Assembly: GCA_963802205.1 (NCBI GenBank)
Contig: CAWDHW010000004.1
Location: 1-64,000 of the forward strand
DNA from: DYRB01 sp963802205
GTDB taxonomy: Bacteria; Pseudomonadota; Gammaproteobacteria; Chromatiales; Chromatiaceae
Direction: 5' to 3'
Length of the DNA stretch: 64,000 nt
The notes beneath the pieces were generated by a model. The model was not told the DNA's origin. It did not search any database and saw only the letters and a list, made by a program, of their open reading frames with translations. Every line of letters begins with the position of its first letter. Position 1 is the stretch's first letter. A program made the translations under genes and the position numbers. Positions 10,132 through 18,400 of the stretch are shown here, one piece after another.

Positions 10132-11169
10132 ATGGCCGCCTACTGGGTCCTCTATGCTGTGGCCGCGATTCTGGCCTTGTCCGCCGACGAGCAGCGCGGA
10201 CGTGATGTGGCGCGTTGGGTCTTGGTTGGCTTGCTCTTCGTGCTTGCCATCGGCCTTCGGTACAAGGTTGGCGGTGACTGGAGCCAGTACCTCAATCAAT
10301 ACCAGTTCTCGCTCCGAAGGTTGTCGGTTGAGACCGGTCGCTTTGATGACCCAGGGTATGCCCTGCTGAATTGGGTGATGGCCTGGCTCGGGTGGGGGAT
10401 CTACGGCGTCAACACAGTCGCCGGCGCGATCTTCATCACGGGCCTGTTCGTGTTTTGCCGGCGGCAGCCATCACCCTGGCTGGGCTTCGCCGTGGCGGTG
10501 CCCTATGTGGTGATCGTCATGGCCATGGGCTATACGCGACAGAACGTCGCCCTGGGCTTTTTTTTCCTGGCCCTGGCTGCCAACGAGCGTGGGAAGTTCT
10601 GGCAATACATCCTGTGGTTATCTGTTGGTGCCACCTTCCACAAGAGCGCCGTGCTGTTGATTCCACTCGGGCTCTTCCTCTATGGCAAGCATTGGGCTCT
10701 GCGTGTTGCGGCGGTTGCCGCAACGGCCTATGGCTTGTGGGACCTGTTGTTGGCGCCCCACCAGGAGCGCCTGTGGCAGTCCTATGTGGAGGAGCAGATG
10801 GAGTCGCAGGGGGCCAAGATCCGGGTTGCGATGAACATGGTGCCGAGTCTCCTGGTCCTGCTCTATCGCAATACCTGGAAGAGGCTCTTCCCTGTATACG
10901 ATTTTTGGTTCTGGCTGGCCATCGGCTCGCTGATCAGTCTCGGCCTAGTCGGTTATGCCACGACCGCGGTGGACCGGATTTCGCTCTATTTCACGGTGCT
11001 GCAGGTCGTCGTTTTCTCCCGGTTGCCTCAGCTCATGCGCGGGCAGGTCCCCCCAGAGATGGTCCGCTTGAGTATGGTAGCTGTCTACGGCGTCGTCCTC
11101 TTCGTCTGGCTGAATTATGCGACGCATGCCCGATATTGGCTGCCCTACCGGAACATCTTGTTCGAATGA
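10132..11169 (+). CDS. EpsG-family membrane protein (putative polysaccharide polymerase)
   Basis: A 345-residue polytopic inner-membrane protein with about ten hydrophobic segments and the EpsG hallmark near the N-terminus: GLRYKVGGDWSQYLNQY, matching the family pattern of G-R-x3-G-x-D-W-x2-Y. It ends with an aromatic stretch (ARYWLPYRN). EpsG proteins of exopolysaccharide clusters are thought to polymerise or export lipid-linked repeat units. It starts one base after the asnB-like stop and its own stop overlaps the next ATG (ATGA), so it belongs to one operon with the glycosyltransferase. No lesions are seen, unlike the genes to the left. Confidence 0.75.
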   Translation: MAAYWVLYAVAAILALSADEQRGRDVARWVLVGLLFVLAIGLRYKVGGDWSQYLNQYQFSLRRLSVETGRFDDPGYALLNWVMAWLGWGIYGVNTVAGAIFITGLFVFCRRQPSPWLGFAVAVPYVVIVMAMGYTRQNVALGFFFLALAANERGKFWQYILWLSVGATFHKSAVLLIPLGLFLYGKHWALRVAAVAATAYGLWDLLLAPHQERLWQSYVEEQMESQGAKIRVAMNMVPSLLVLLYRNTWKRLFPVYDFWFWLAIGSLISLGLVGYATTAVDRISLYFTVLQVVVFSRLPQLMRGQVPPEMVRLSMVAVYGVVLFVWLNYATHARYWLPYRNILFE

Positions 11170-12284
11170 GCCGCCGTGTCATGCTCGTTTCCAATACCGC
11201 CTGGTACCTGTTCAATTTCCGTGGCGGCCTCATCTCGGCGCTGCTGGAGCAGGGAGACCAGGTCATAGCGGCGGCGCCTGCCGACGACTTTTCCCAGCGC
11301 CTGAGCGCACTTGGCTGCGAGGTGGTGGACCTGCCCATGGACAACATGGGCACCAGCCCACTGCGGGATCTGGCGACCTGGGGCAGATTCCGACGCGCGT
11401 ATTCTGACCTGACACCGGACGCGGTACTCCACTTCACCATCAAGCCGGTGATCTACGGTACGCTGGCCGCGCGCTCGCTCAGGGTCCCTGTGGTGAACAC
11501 CATTACGGGACTGGGGACAGTCTTCCTACGCGGGGGGCCGGTGCAGGCGGTGGTGGAGCGTCTCTACCGTGTGTCTCAGCGCTGGCCGACGCGCATCTTC
11601 TTTCAGAATCCGGATGATCTGGGGCTGTTCGTGAAGCGCGGTCTGGTGCCGAAGGACCGGGTGGCTCGGTTGCCCGGCTCTGGCGTAGACCTGGAGCGGT
11701 TCGCACTGAGGCCCGGGCCGACGGGGACGGCGCCGGTCTTCTTGCTGATCGCGCGGCTACTCTGGGACAAGGGGGTAAGGGAGTTCGCCGAGGCCGCTCG
11801 GGTGCTGAGGCGAGAGGACCCGCGCCTGCGTTTCCAATTGCTTGGTCCGCTCGGAGTGGCGAATCAGACAGCAGTCCCCAAGGTGGATCTCGACCGTTGG
11901 GTCGGCGAAGGGGTTGTGGAGTTCCTCGGCGAGACGGACGATGTGCGGCCGTGCATCGAGCAGGCAGACTGCGTGGTCCTGCCTTCCTATCGGGAGGGGA
12001 CGCCGCGGACCCTGCTCGAGGCGGCCGCGATGGGTCGACCGGTCATCGCGACGGATGTGCCTGGATGTCGCGAGGTCCTGACGGATGGGGTCACAGGCCT
12101 GCTGTGTCGCGTGAGGGATTCGGTCGATCTCGCCGACAAGATGCGGCAGATGGCTGGGCTTGCGCCGGAGCTGCGCGTGGAGATGGGCATGGCGGGCAGG
12201 GCGAAGATGGAGCGGGTGTTCGATCAGCGCATCGTGATCGAGCGTTACCTGGAGGCCATCGATGAAGCGGTTGGACCGCGATGA
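11166..12284 (+). CDS. GT4 family glycosyltransferase (CapM/WbnK-like)
   Basis: An intact 372-residue GT-B enzyme. The N-terminal motif VMLVSNTAWYLFNFRGGLI and the substrate-side HFTIKPVIYGTLAAR and TGLGTVF segments are typical of the GT4 subgroup adding a hexose or N-acetylhexosamine to lipid-linked acceptors. The donor domain shows FLLIARLLWDKGVREF, LGPLGVAN, and the ERGTP-like motif as REGTPRTLLEAAAMGRP. It overlaps the EpsG-like gene (ATGA at 11166) and the next gene (ATGA at 12281), indicating translational coupling. GC content matches the housekeeping part of the window. Confidence 0.85.
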   Translation: MSRRVMLVSNTAWYLFNFRGGLISALLEQGDQVIAAAPADDFSQRLSALGCEVVDLPMDNMGTSPLRDLATWGRFRRAYSDLTPDAVLHFTIKPVIYGTLAARSLRVPVVNTITGLGTVFLRGGPVQAVVERLYRVSQRWPTRIFFQNPDDLGLFVKRGLVPKDRVARLPGSGVDLERFALRPGPTGTAPVFLLIARLLWDKGVREFAEAARVLRREDPRLRFQLLGPLGVANQTAVPKVDLDRWVGEGVVEFLGETDDVRPCIEQADCVVLPSYREGTPRTLLEAAAMGRPVIATDVPGCREVLTDGVTGLLCRVRDSVDLADKMRQMAGLAPELRVEMGMAGRAKMERVFDQRIVIERYLEAIDEAVGPR

Positions 12285-13423
12285 GCGAGGGCGAATGGGC
12301 GGATCTTTACTTGCTCTGCGCCAGCTCGCCCCGGGTGGACGACGCGGCGCGGATACCGACTACCGCCTGGCCTGGGGTTCTGGAGCGCGCCAAGGCGCAC
12401 AAGGTCGCCAATCTGGCCTTTGCCCGCTGGGCAGACACGGTGGCTGTGGTGCCCGATGCGGTCCGGGCAGCCAGGCGTCGCGCCACCGCTCAGAATCTTG
12501 CCTTCTCGGGGCGGCTGATCGAGGTGTTGGATGCCCTGGACGCGCATCATATCGAGACACTTCCGTTCAAGGGGCCGCTGCTCGCCGATGCGGTCTTCGG
12601 TGGAATCGCCAATCGCAGCTTCTTCGATCTGGACATCCTGGTGCCGCGGCAGGATCTGCTCCGGGCCTGTCGGCTTCTGGGGGGGGTGGGCTATCGGCCA
12701 TCCGGCGGGGCCGCACTGGAAGAGGAGGTGCGACGCACCCTGCGCGGCGGGCATCATGTCGTCCTTCAGCACGAGGCGCACGGCACCTGTGTCGAGGTCC
12801 ATTGGGAGATGTCCGGTCGCTATCTCCCGATCGAGCTCGACTTTGCGACGGTGAGGCCGTTCCTCCGTCGCGCTGCCTTTCTTGACCGGCGGGTGTGGAC
12901 CCTTTCGCCCGAGGCCGCGCTGCTCTACTACTGCGTTCATGGCGCCAGGGAGTATTGGCGCATCCTGGATCATGTCGTTTGCGTGGCCTGGCAATGGGAT
13001 CGTGTCCCACCGGACTGGGATCTGTTCCTGGACTTGGCGAAACGATGGGGCGCTTCTCAGATCGCGCTCACAGGCATGGGGCTGGCGGCAGCGCTGTTTG
13101 GCCTTGAGCTGCCACCCAGTGTCGAGGGGCGGTTGGCGCGCTCGGCATCGGTGCGCCGCCTCGTCGCCCGTCTGCGTGAGCGCATCTTGCGGGACGACCG
13201 ACTGACGGTGCTCCGCCTCAGGTACCTGCCGGAGTTTCTGCACATGCACTGGGTGCACCTTGGAGATCCAGTGCATTTCGGCCGCTGGGTGGCGCTCAGG
13301 CTGACATCGTCTGGGGCCGAGGATGTGACGCCAATCACAGGCGCCGAACCCGGGGGAAGGCCCGTATCCTCCCCGAAACGACGGTGGTTGCGCTCGGGCG
13401 TCCTTGCCCCGCGGAGACGCTGA
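12281..13423 (+). CDS. Nucleotidyltransferase-family protein (NTP_transf_5 type)
   Basis: A 380-residue protein resembling the uncharacterised nucleotidyltransferase family (PF14907) often found at the end of polysaccharide and exosortase-linked clusters. The core motif is ETLPFKGPLLADAVFGG followed by RSFFDLDILV: a Lys-Gly then Asp-x-Asp arrangement typical of a pol-beta-like metal site. A later EVHWEM segment is also typical. Overlap of 4 nt with the glycosyltransferase places it in the same transcript. Its substrate is unknown. It is the last gene of the polysaccharide locus before the decayed cytochrome/YceI region. Confidence 0.7.
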   Translation: MSEGEWADLYLLCASSPRVDDAARIPTTAWPGVLERAKAHKVANLAFARWADTVAVVPDAVRAARRRATAQNLAFSGRLIEVLDALDAHHIETLPFKGPLLADAVFGGIANRSFFDLDILVPRQDLLRACRLLGGVGYRPSGGAALEEEVRRTLRGGHHVVLQHEAHGTCVEVHWEMSGRYLPIELDFATVRPFLRRAAFLDRRVWTLSPEAALLYYCVHGAREYWRILDHVVCVAWQWDRVPPDWDLFLDLAKRWGASQIALTGMGLAAALFGLELPPSVEGRLARSASVRRLVARLRERILRDDRLTVLRLRYLPEFLHMHWVHLGDPVHFGRWVALRLTSSGAEDVTPITGAEPGGRPVSSPKRRWLRSGVLAPRRR

Positions 13424-13531
13424 TAGGTGCTGAGGGGTCCGAGCCTCGGTTGATCTATTGCTGGGGGGATGGGCCACGCGAGCAGGGCTTGGCATCCCGT
13501 GGCCGGGGCCAGGGAGCTGGGCTGCCTCACG

Positions 13532-13783
13532 CTACTTGCGGATGCCCTCCACGGAGAGGGTCATCTCCAGCTCGGCGGAGGCCGGGCCCAGGTCCTTCGG
13601 TATCCCGATAGTCCTTGAGCTTGAGCCGGGTGGTCCCCTCAAAACCGCGGTGGTAGCCGAGCCAGGGACCGGGCCCGTGGCCAATCTCGGTGAGTTACTG
13701 TCCACGCTCGCGGTCTTGATGACCACCTCGACCTTGGCGGCCGTAGGGTCCTTCTTGTCATAGCTGAAGCTGCCCGTGGCCTT
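13532..13783 (-). pseudogene. YceI-family protein remnant
   Basis: Minus-strand remnant of a YceI-like lipid-binding periplasmic protein. Two conserved parts survive: the strand SYDKKDPTAAKVEVVIKTASVDSN and the C-terminus LGPASAELEMTLSVEGIRK (stop at 13532-13534), with IGHGPGPW-GFEGTTRLKLKDY between them in a shifted frame. About 60 residues (the region with the aspartate/phenylalanine-rich loop and GDLTLRGVT strand) and the whole signal peptide are missing. One or two extra bases also break the frame (for example TATCGGG near 13607). It is fused to truncated cytochrome b561 upstream, so an internal deletion joined the two genes. Confidence 0.6.
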
Positions 13784-14001
13784 GGGTTAGCGATGTGCCA
13801 GACCAGGCGCATGATCATGACGGCACAGAGCAGGGCCCCGATGGACTTGTGCAGGTCCGGGGCCCGCTTGTACCAGGGGTCGTAGTAGTCGAGCCCGGTC
13901 ATCCACAGCCCCAGCCCAAAGAGCCCGAAGACGGCCAGGGCCACCAGCCAATGCAGGGCGGTGGCGACCAGGCCGTAGCGCTCTTGGGTGTTGCGGAGCA
14001 T
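13784..14001 (-). pseudogene. Cytochrome b561 fragment
   Basis: Begins MLRNTQERYGLVATALHW at ATG 14001. It holds the first transmembrane helix with a haem-ligand-type His (TALHWLVAL) and the second helix (DLHKSIGALLCAVMIMRLVWHI), as in cytochrome b561 (YodB/CybB-like) proteins. After HIANP the family similarity stops and YceI sequence begins. Two of four helices, including the distal haem ligands, are absent, so a b-type dihaem membrane cytochrome cannot form. Cytochrome b561 and YceI genes are commonly adjacent in gammaproteobacteria, which explains the fused remnant. Confidence 0.65.
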
Positions 14002-14020
14002 CGGGACTGTCTGGCCGGGA

Positions 14021-14884
14021 TCAGTCGCGCCCCTGCTCCAGGGCCGCGATGCGCTGCTCCAGCGGCGGGTGGCTGGAGAACAGGCTGCCGATCTTGCCGG
14101 AGATGCCGAAGGCGGCCATCTCCCCGGCCGGAAGGTCCTGGGGCTCGTGCTGGCGTTGCAGGGCACGCAGGGCGTTGGCCATGTTCTGGCGACCGGCCAG
14201 GTGTGCCCCGCCGGCATCGGCGCGGAACTCGCGGTAACGGGAGAACCACATGACAATCATGGTGGCGAGGAAGGACAGCAAGACTTGGGCGATCATCGAC
14301 ACGATGAAGTAGCCCACCCCGGGGCCGGAACTCTGGGAGTTTTGGCCCCGCAGCATGCCATCGACCACGGACCCGATGACGCGCGCAAGGACGATGACGA
14401 AGGTGTTGAGGACGCCCTGGAGTAGGGCCAGGGTCACCATGTCGCCGTTGGCCACATGGCTGATCTCGTGGCCTATGACCGCCTCGACCTCATCGCGCCC
14501 CATGGTTTGCAGGAGTCCGGTGCTGACGGCGACCAGGGCGTCGTTGCGGTTCCAGCCGGTGGCGAAGGCGTTAGGGTCTGGCGAGTCGAAGATGCCGACC
14601 TCGGGCATCCGGATGCCCGCCGCCTGGGCCTGGCGGGCGACGGTCTCCAGGTACCAGGTCTCGAACGGGGTCGAGGGCTGCTCGATGATCTGCACACCCA
14701 TGGCGCGCTTGGCCATCCACTTGGACAGGAACAGGGAGATCATGGACCCCCCCATGCCGAACAGAAGGGCCATCACGAGGAGGCCGCCGCTGGAGCCTTG
14801 GTCCAGACCCAGCAGTTTCAGGACCACGAACAGGACCGCCATGATGGCGAAGTTGGTGGCGGCGAAGAGCAGGACTCGAAGCAT
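14021..14884 (-). CDS. htpX: Protease HtpX
   Basis: A 287-residue membrane zinc metalloprotease (M48B) that takes part in quality control of inner-membrane proteins, usually alongside FtsH. It starts at ATG 14884 with two N-terminal transmembrane helices (LLFAATNFAIMAVLFVVL and the following Gly/Met-rich helix). The cytosolic catalytic motif is AVIGHEISHVANGD (HEISH, ligands His/His) with the third ligand in YREFRADAGGA. Two further hydrophobic segments lie between. Length and order match E. coli HtpX (about 293). It lies directly upstream of the cytochrome remnant with a 19-bp gap and is transcribed away from the tRNA genes. Confidence 0.95.
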   Translation of the reverse strand: MLRVLLFAATNFAIMAVLFVVLKLLGLDQGSSGGLLVMALLFGMGGSMISLFLSKWMAKRAMGVQIIEQPSTPFETWYLETVARQAQAAGIRMPEVGIFDSPDPNAFATGWNRNDALVAVSTGLLQTMGRDEVEAVIGHEISHVANGDMVTLALLQGVLNTFVIVLARVIGSVVDGMLRGQNSQSSGPGVGYFIVSMIAQVLLSFLATMIVMWFSRYREFRADAGGAHLAGRQNMANALRALQRQHEPQDLPAGEMAAFGISGKIGSLFSSHPPLEQRIAALEQGRD

Positions 14885-15032
14885 GGTGGGTGATCTCCCG
14901 GTTGGGCGTTGTTAGCAATGGGCATACGATGCCCGGGTCCCATATGAGGCGCAACCCCTTGCAGGTCAACAGCGACATGCGTGGACGCCGGTCGGTGACG
15001 CCTTTCTCGGAAAATGGCTGCGAAAAAATGGC

Positions 15033-15061
15033 TGGACAGGGAAAAGGCCCGCCGCTAATAT
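15033..15061 (+). promoter_or_regulatory. Sigma-70 promoter for tRNA-Ala
   Basis: TGGACA (15033-15038) and TAATAT (15056-15061) are separated by exactly 17 bp. The -10 box lies 17 bp before the mature 5' end of tRNA-Ala, placing transcription start a few bases upstream of it. The GC-rich stretch after the -10 would suit a stringent-type discriminator. No other gene starts here. Confidence 0.6.
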
Positions 15062-15078
15062 TTGCGGACTCAAGCCGA

Positions 15079-15154
15079 GGGGCCATAGCTCAGCTGGGAG
15101 AGCGCAACACTGGCAGTGTTGAGGTCGACGGTTCGATCCCGTCTGGCTCCACCA
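15079..15154 (+). tRNA. tRNA-Ala (anticodon GGC)
   Basis: A 76-nt cloverleaf including encoded CCA. The acceptor stem GGGGCCA / TGGCTCC contains the G3-U70 wobble pair that defines alanine tRNAs. D-arm AGCTCAGCTGGGAGAGC, anticodon stem CAACA/TGTTG with loop CTGGCAG (anticodon GGC), and T-arm with GGTTCGATCC are all canonical. It reads GCC codons, which are abundant in this GC-rich genome. Confidence 0.95.
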
Positions 15155-15161
15155 AACCCCG

Positions 15162-15197
15162 AAAATCCGGCCTCAGCAAGGGGCCGGATTTTTTCTT
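15162..15197 (+). terminator. Rho-independent terminator after tRNA-Ala
   Basis: Stem AAATCCGGCC pairs with GGCCGGATTT around a short loop (TCAGCAAGG) and ends in a run of six T (15189-15194). It lies 8 bp past the tRNA-Ala CCA end and before tRNA-Glu, so the two tRNAs may be separate transcription units or share partial read-through. Confidence 0.65.
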
Positions 15198-15227
15198 TCT
15201 ACAAAGTTTCGCTCAGGTCTCTCTTTA

Positions 15228-15303
15228 GTCCCCATCGTCTAGAGGCCTAGGACACCGCCCTTTCACGGCGGCGACCGGGGTTCGAATCCCCGTGGGGACG
15301 CCA
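15228..15303 (+). tRNA. tRNA-Glu (anticodon TTC)
   Basis: A 76-nt cloverleaf with encoded GCCA end. Acceptor stem GTCCCCA/TGGGGAC, D-arm CGTCTAGAGGCCTAGGACA, anticodon stem CCGCC/GGCGG with loop CTTTCAC (anticodon TTC), and T-loop GTTCGAATCC are canonical for bacterial tRNA-Glu. No separate promoter is obvious in the 30 bp between the upstream terminator and this gene. Confidence 0.95.
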
Positions 15304-15309
15304 ACGTAT

Positions 15310-15354
15310 GCAATGGGGCCTGTGTTATCGCCTAACACAGGCCCCATTGCTTTT
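15310..15354 (+). terminator. Strong rho-independent terminator after tRNA-Glu
   Basis: A perfect 18-bp inverted repeat (15310-15327 with 15333-15350, arm GCAATGGGGCCTGTGTTA) around a 5-base loop, followed by TTTT. It ends the tRNA transcription unit before purL. The unusually long perfect stem is notable. Confidence 0.8.
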
Positions 15355-15483
15355 ACAGGTCACAGGTCCAGTGCGCGATGGCATCGCGCAGGCTGCTCGG
15401 GACCAGGTGTGATGTGGACCCCAGGCCCGGGTGGCGCTGCATCGGGTATGATTCCAGCCCCTCCATTGCCCGGGAATCCAATC

Positions 15484-18400
15484 ATGTTGACGCTCCGCGG
15501 TGCTCCCGCCCTCTCGGACTTCCGCCAGCAAAAGCTTCAGGATCGCCTGCTGACCGCCACTGGCCAGGGGTTGCGTGTTTACGCGGAGTTCATGCACTTC
15601 GCGGACTTGGAAAGGGACTTGACGGGGGACGATCTCTCCGTGCTGGAACGGCTGCTCCGCTATGGGCCCAGCCTTCCGGCCCATGCCCCGGAGGGGCGGC
15701 TGGTGCTGGTGGTGCCGCGCCCGGGGACCATCTCTCCCTGGTCGTCGAAGGCGACGGAGATTGCCCATAACTGCGGGCTCACGAACGTCCGCCGCCTGGA
15801 GCGTGGCACCGCTTATTACCTGGAGGCAGACGTCGGGCTGGACGGCGATGTCCTGGCCCGGGCCGCCATGGCCCTGCACGACCGCATGACACAGGTCGCC
15901 CTGTTGGATCTGGATGGGGCTGCGCGGCTGTTCGAGCGTGCCGAACCCCGTCGGTTGCTTCGGGTGGATGTCTTGGGTGGCGGGCGTGCCGCCCTGGTGG
16001 AGGCCAATGCGGCGTTGGGGCTCGCCCTGTCGGCCGACGAGATCGACTACTTGAATGAGAGCTTCACGGCCCTGGGACGCAACCCTACGGACGTGGAGTT
16101 GATGATGTTCGCCCAGGCCAACTCGGAGCACTGTCGGCACAAGATCTTCAACGCCGACTGGATCATCGACGGCGAACCCCAGGATCGCTCGCTCTTCGCC
16201 ATGATCCGCAACACCACCCAGTGCGCCCCCGCCGGCGTCCTGTCCGCCTACAAGGACAATGCCGCCGTGATCGCCGGTTGGCCCGGACGCCGCCTGGTTC
16301 CGGACCCGACCGACGCGGTCTATCGGGAACTGGTGGAGCCCATCCAGATCCTGATGAAGGTGGAGACCCACAACCACCCCACGGCGATTGCCCCGGACCC
16401 GGGGGCCGCTACCGGCTCCGGCGGCGAGATCCGCGACGAAGGGGCGACCGGGCGCGGCTCCAAGCCCAAGGCGGGTCTTTGCGGCTTCTCGGTGTCGAAC
16501 CTGCGCATCCCCGGGATGGAAGAGCCCTGGGAGCGGGATCACGGACGACCGGGGCGTATCGTCTCGGCGCTGGACATCATGCTGGAGGGCCCCATTGGGG
16601 CAGCGGCCTTCAACAACGAGTTCGGTCGGCCCAATCTCTGCGGCTACTTCCGTACCTACGAACAGGAAGTCCCGGGGCCGGCAGGCGACGAGCTGCGTGG
16701 CTATCACAAGCCCATCATGCTGGCGGGGGGCCTGGGAAACATCCGCCCCGGGGACATCGACAAGAACCCCTTCCCGGCGGGGACACCCCTGGTGGTCCTG
16801 GGGGGACCGGCCATGCTCATCGGCCTGGGCGGCGGGGCGGCCTCCAGCATGGCCAGTGGGGCCTCGGCCGAGGACCTGGATTTTGCCTCGGTGCAGCGGG
16901 CCAATCCGGAGATGCAGCGGCGCTGCCAGGAGGTCATAGACCGCTGCTGGGCCCGGGGCGAGGCCAGTCCCATCCTGTTTATTCACGACGTGGGGGCGGG
17001 GGGGCTGTCCAACGCCCTGCCGGAGCTGGTCCACGACGGCGGCCGCGGCGGGCGCTTTTGGCTCCGCGCCGTGCCGAACGACGACCTCGGCATGTCGCCC
17101 ATGGAGATCTGGTCCAACGAGTCCCAGGAGCGCTATGTCCTGGCGATTGCCGCCGAGCGTCTGGCGGAGTTCGAGGCCATCTGCGCTCGCGAGCGTTGCC
17201 CCTTTGCCGTGGTCGGAGAGGCGACGGACGCACTGCACCTGCACCTGGACGATGCCCTGTTGCACGATGCACCCATTGACATGCCCATGTCGCTGCTCTT
17301 CGGCAAGCCGCCGCGGATGTTGCGGGACGTGCGCCGGGAGGCGGTGGCGTTCCAGCCCATCGCCGCCGCCGGCATCGACCTGAGCGAGGCCGTCGAACGG
17401 GTCCTGCGCCTGCCCACCGTAGCCAACAAGACCTTCCTCATCTCCATCGGGGACCGCAGCATCACAGGCCAGGTGGCCCGGGACCAGATGGTTGGGCCCT
17501 GGCAGGTCCCGGTGGCGGATTGCGCCGTCACCGCCAGCGACTACACGGGGGTGAACGGCGAAGCCATGGCGCTTGGCGAGCGCACCCCGGTGGCCCTGAT
17601 CGATGCGGCCGCCTCCGGGCGTATGGCGGTCGGGGAGGCCATCACCAACATTGCCGCCGCGGCGATTGCGGACTTGGGGCAGATCCGGCTCTCCGCCAAC
17701 TGGATGGCCGCCGCCGGCCACCCGGGGGAGGATGCCCGGCTCTACGACACGGTCCGCGCCGTGGGCATGGAACTGTGCCCGGCACTGGGTATCGCCATCC
17801 CGGTGGGCAAGGACTCCATGAGCATGAAGACGGTCTGGGCCGGCCCGGAAGGGCCGCGGACCATGACCGCTCCCCTGTCGCTGATCGTCTCGGCCTTCGC
17901 CCCGGTGGGGGACGTGCGCAGTACCCTGACCCCGCAGTTGCGCACCGATCAGGGCGAGACGGACCTGATCTTCATCGACCTGGGGGCGGGAAAGAACCGT
18001 CTGGGCGGTTCCTGTCTGGCCCAGGTCTACCGTCAGTTGGGGGACGAGGCCCCGGATCTGGATGAGCCGGGTCGGCTCAAGGACCTGTTTGCCGCTATCC
18101 AGGCCCTGCGCGACAAGGTCCTCGCCTACCACGACCGGTCCGACGGCGGCCTGCTGGCAACCCTGTGCGAGATGGCCTTCGCCGGGCGCTGCGGGCTTTC
18201 GGTGGACCTGGATCAGGTGGGCAGCGATGACCTCTCGGCCCTGTTCAGCGAGGAGTTGGGGGCGGTGATCCAGGTCCGCCGGGCGGACCTCGGCGCAGTC
18301 CTTCAGGGGCTGGCCATGCACGGGCTAGGCTGGTTGACACGGGTCATCGGCGAGCCGACCACCGACGGGACCATCCGCTTCCGGCGCGCCGGCTCAGAGG

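Noticed and set aside
1..13423. Exosortase (EpsH/XrtA) locus
   Set aside because: The amidotransferase and nucleotidyltransferase families fit such loci, but no exosortase, PEP-CTERM or XrtA-associated sugar genes are visible in the window.
15325..18321. A 998-codon open frame antisense to purL
   Set aside because: It is a product of high GC with few stops on the opposite strand; composition is Gly/His/Gln-rich with no known motif, and purL is complete and conserved on the other strand.
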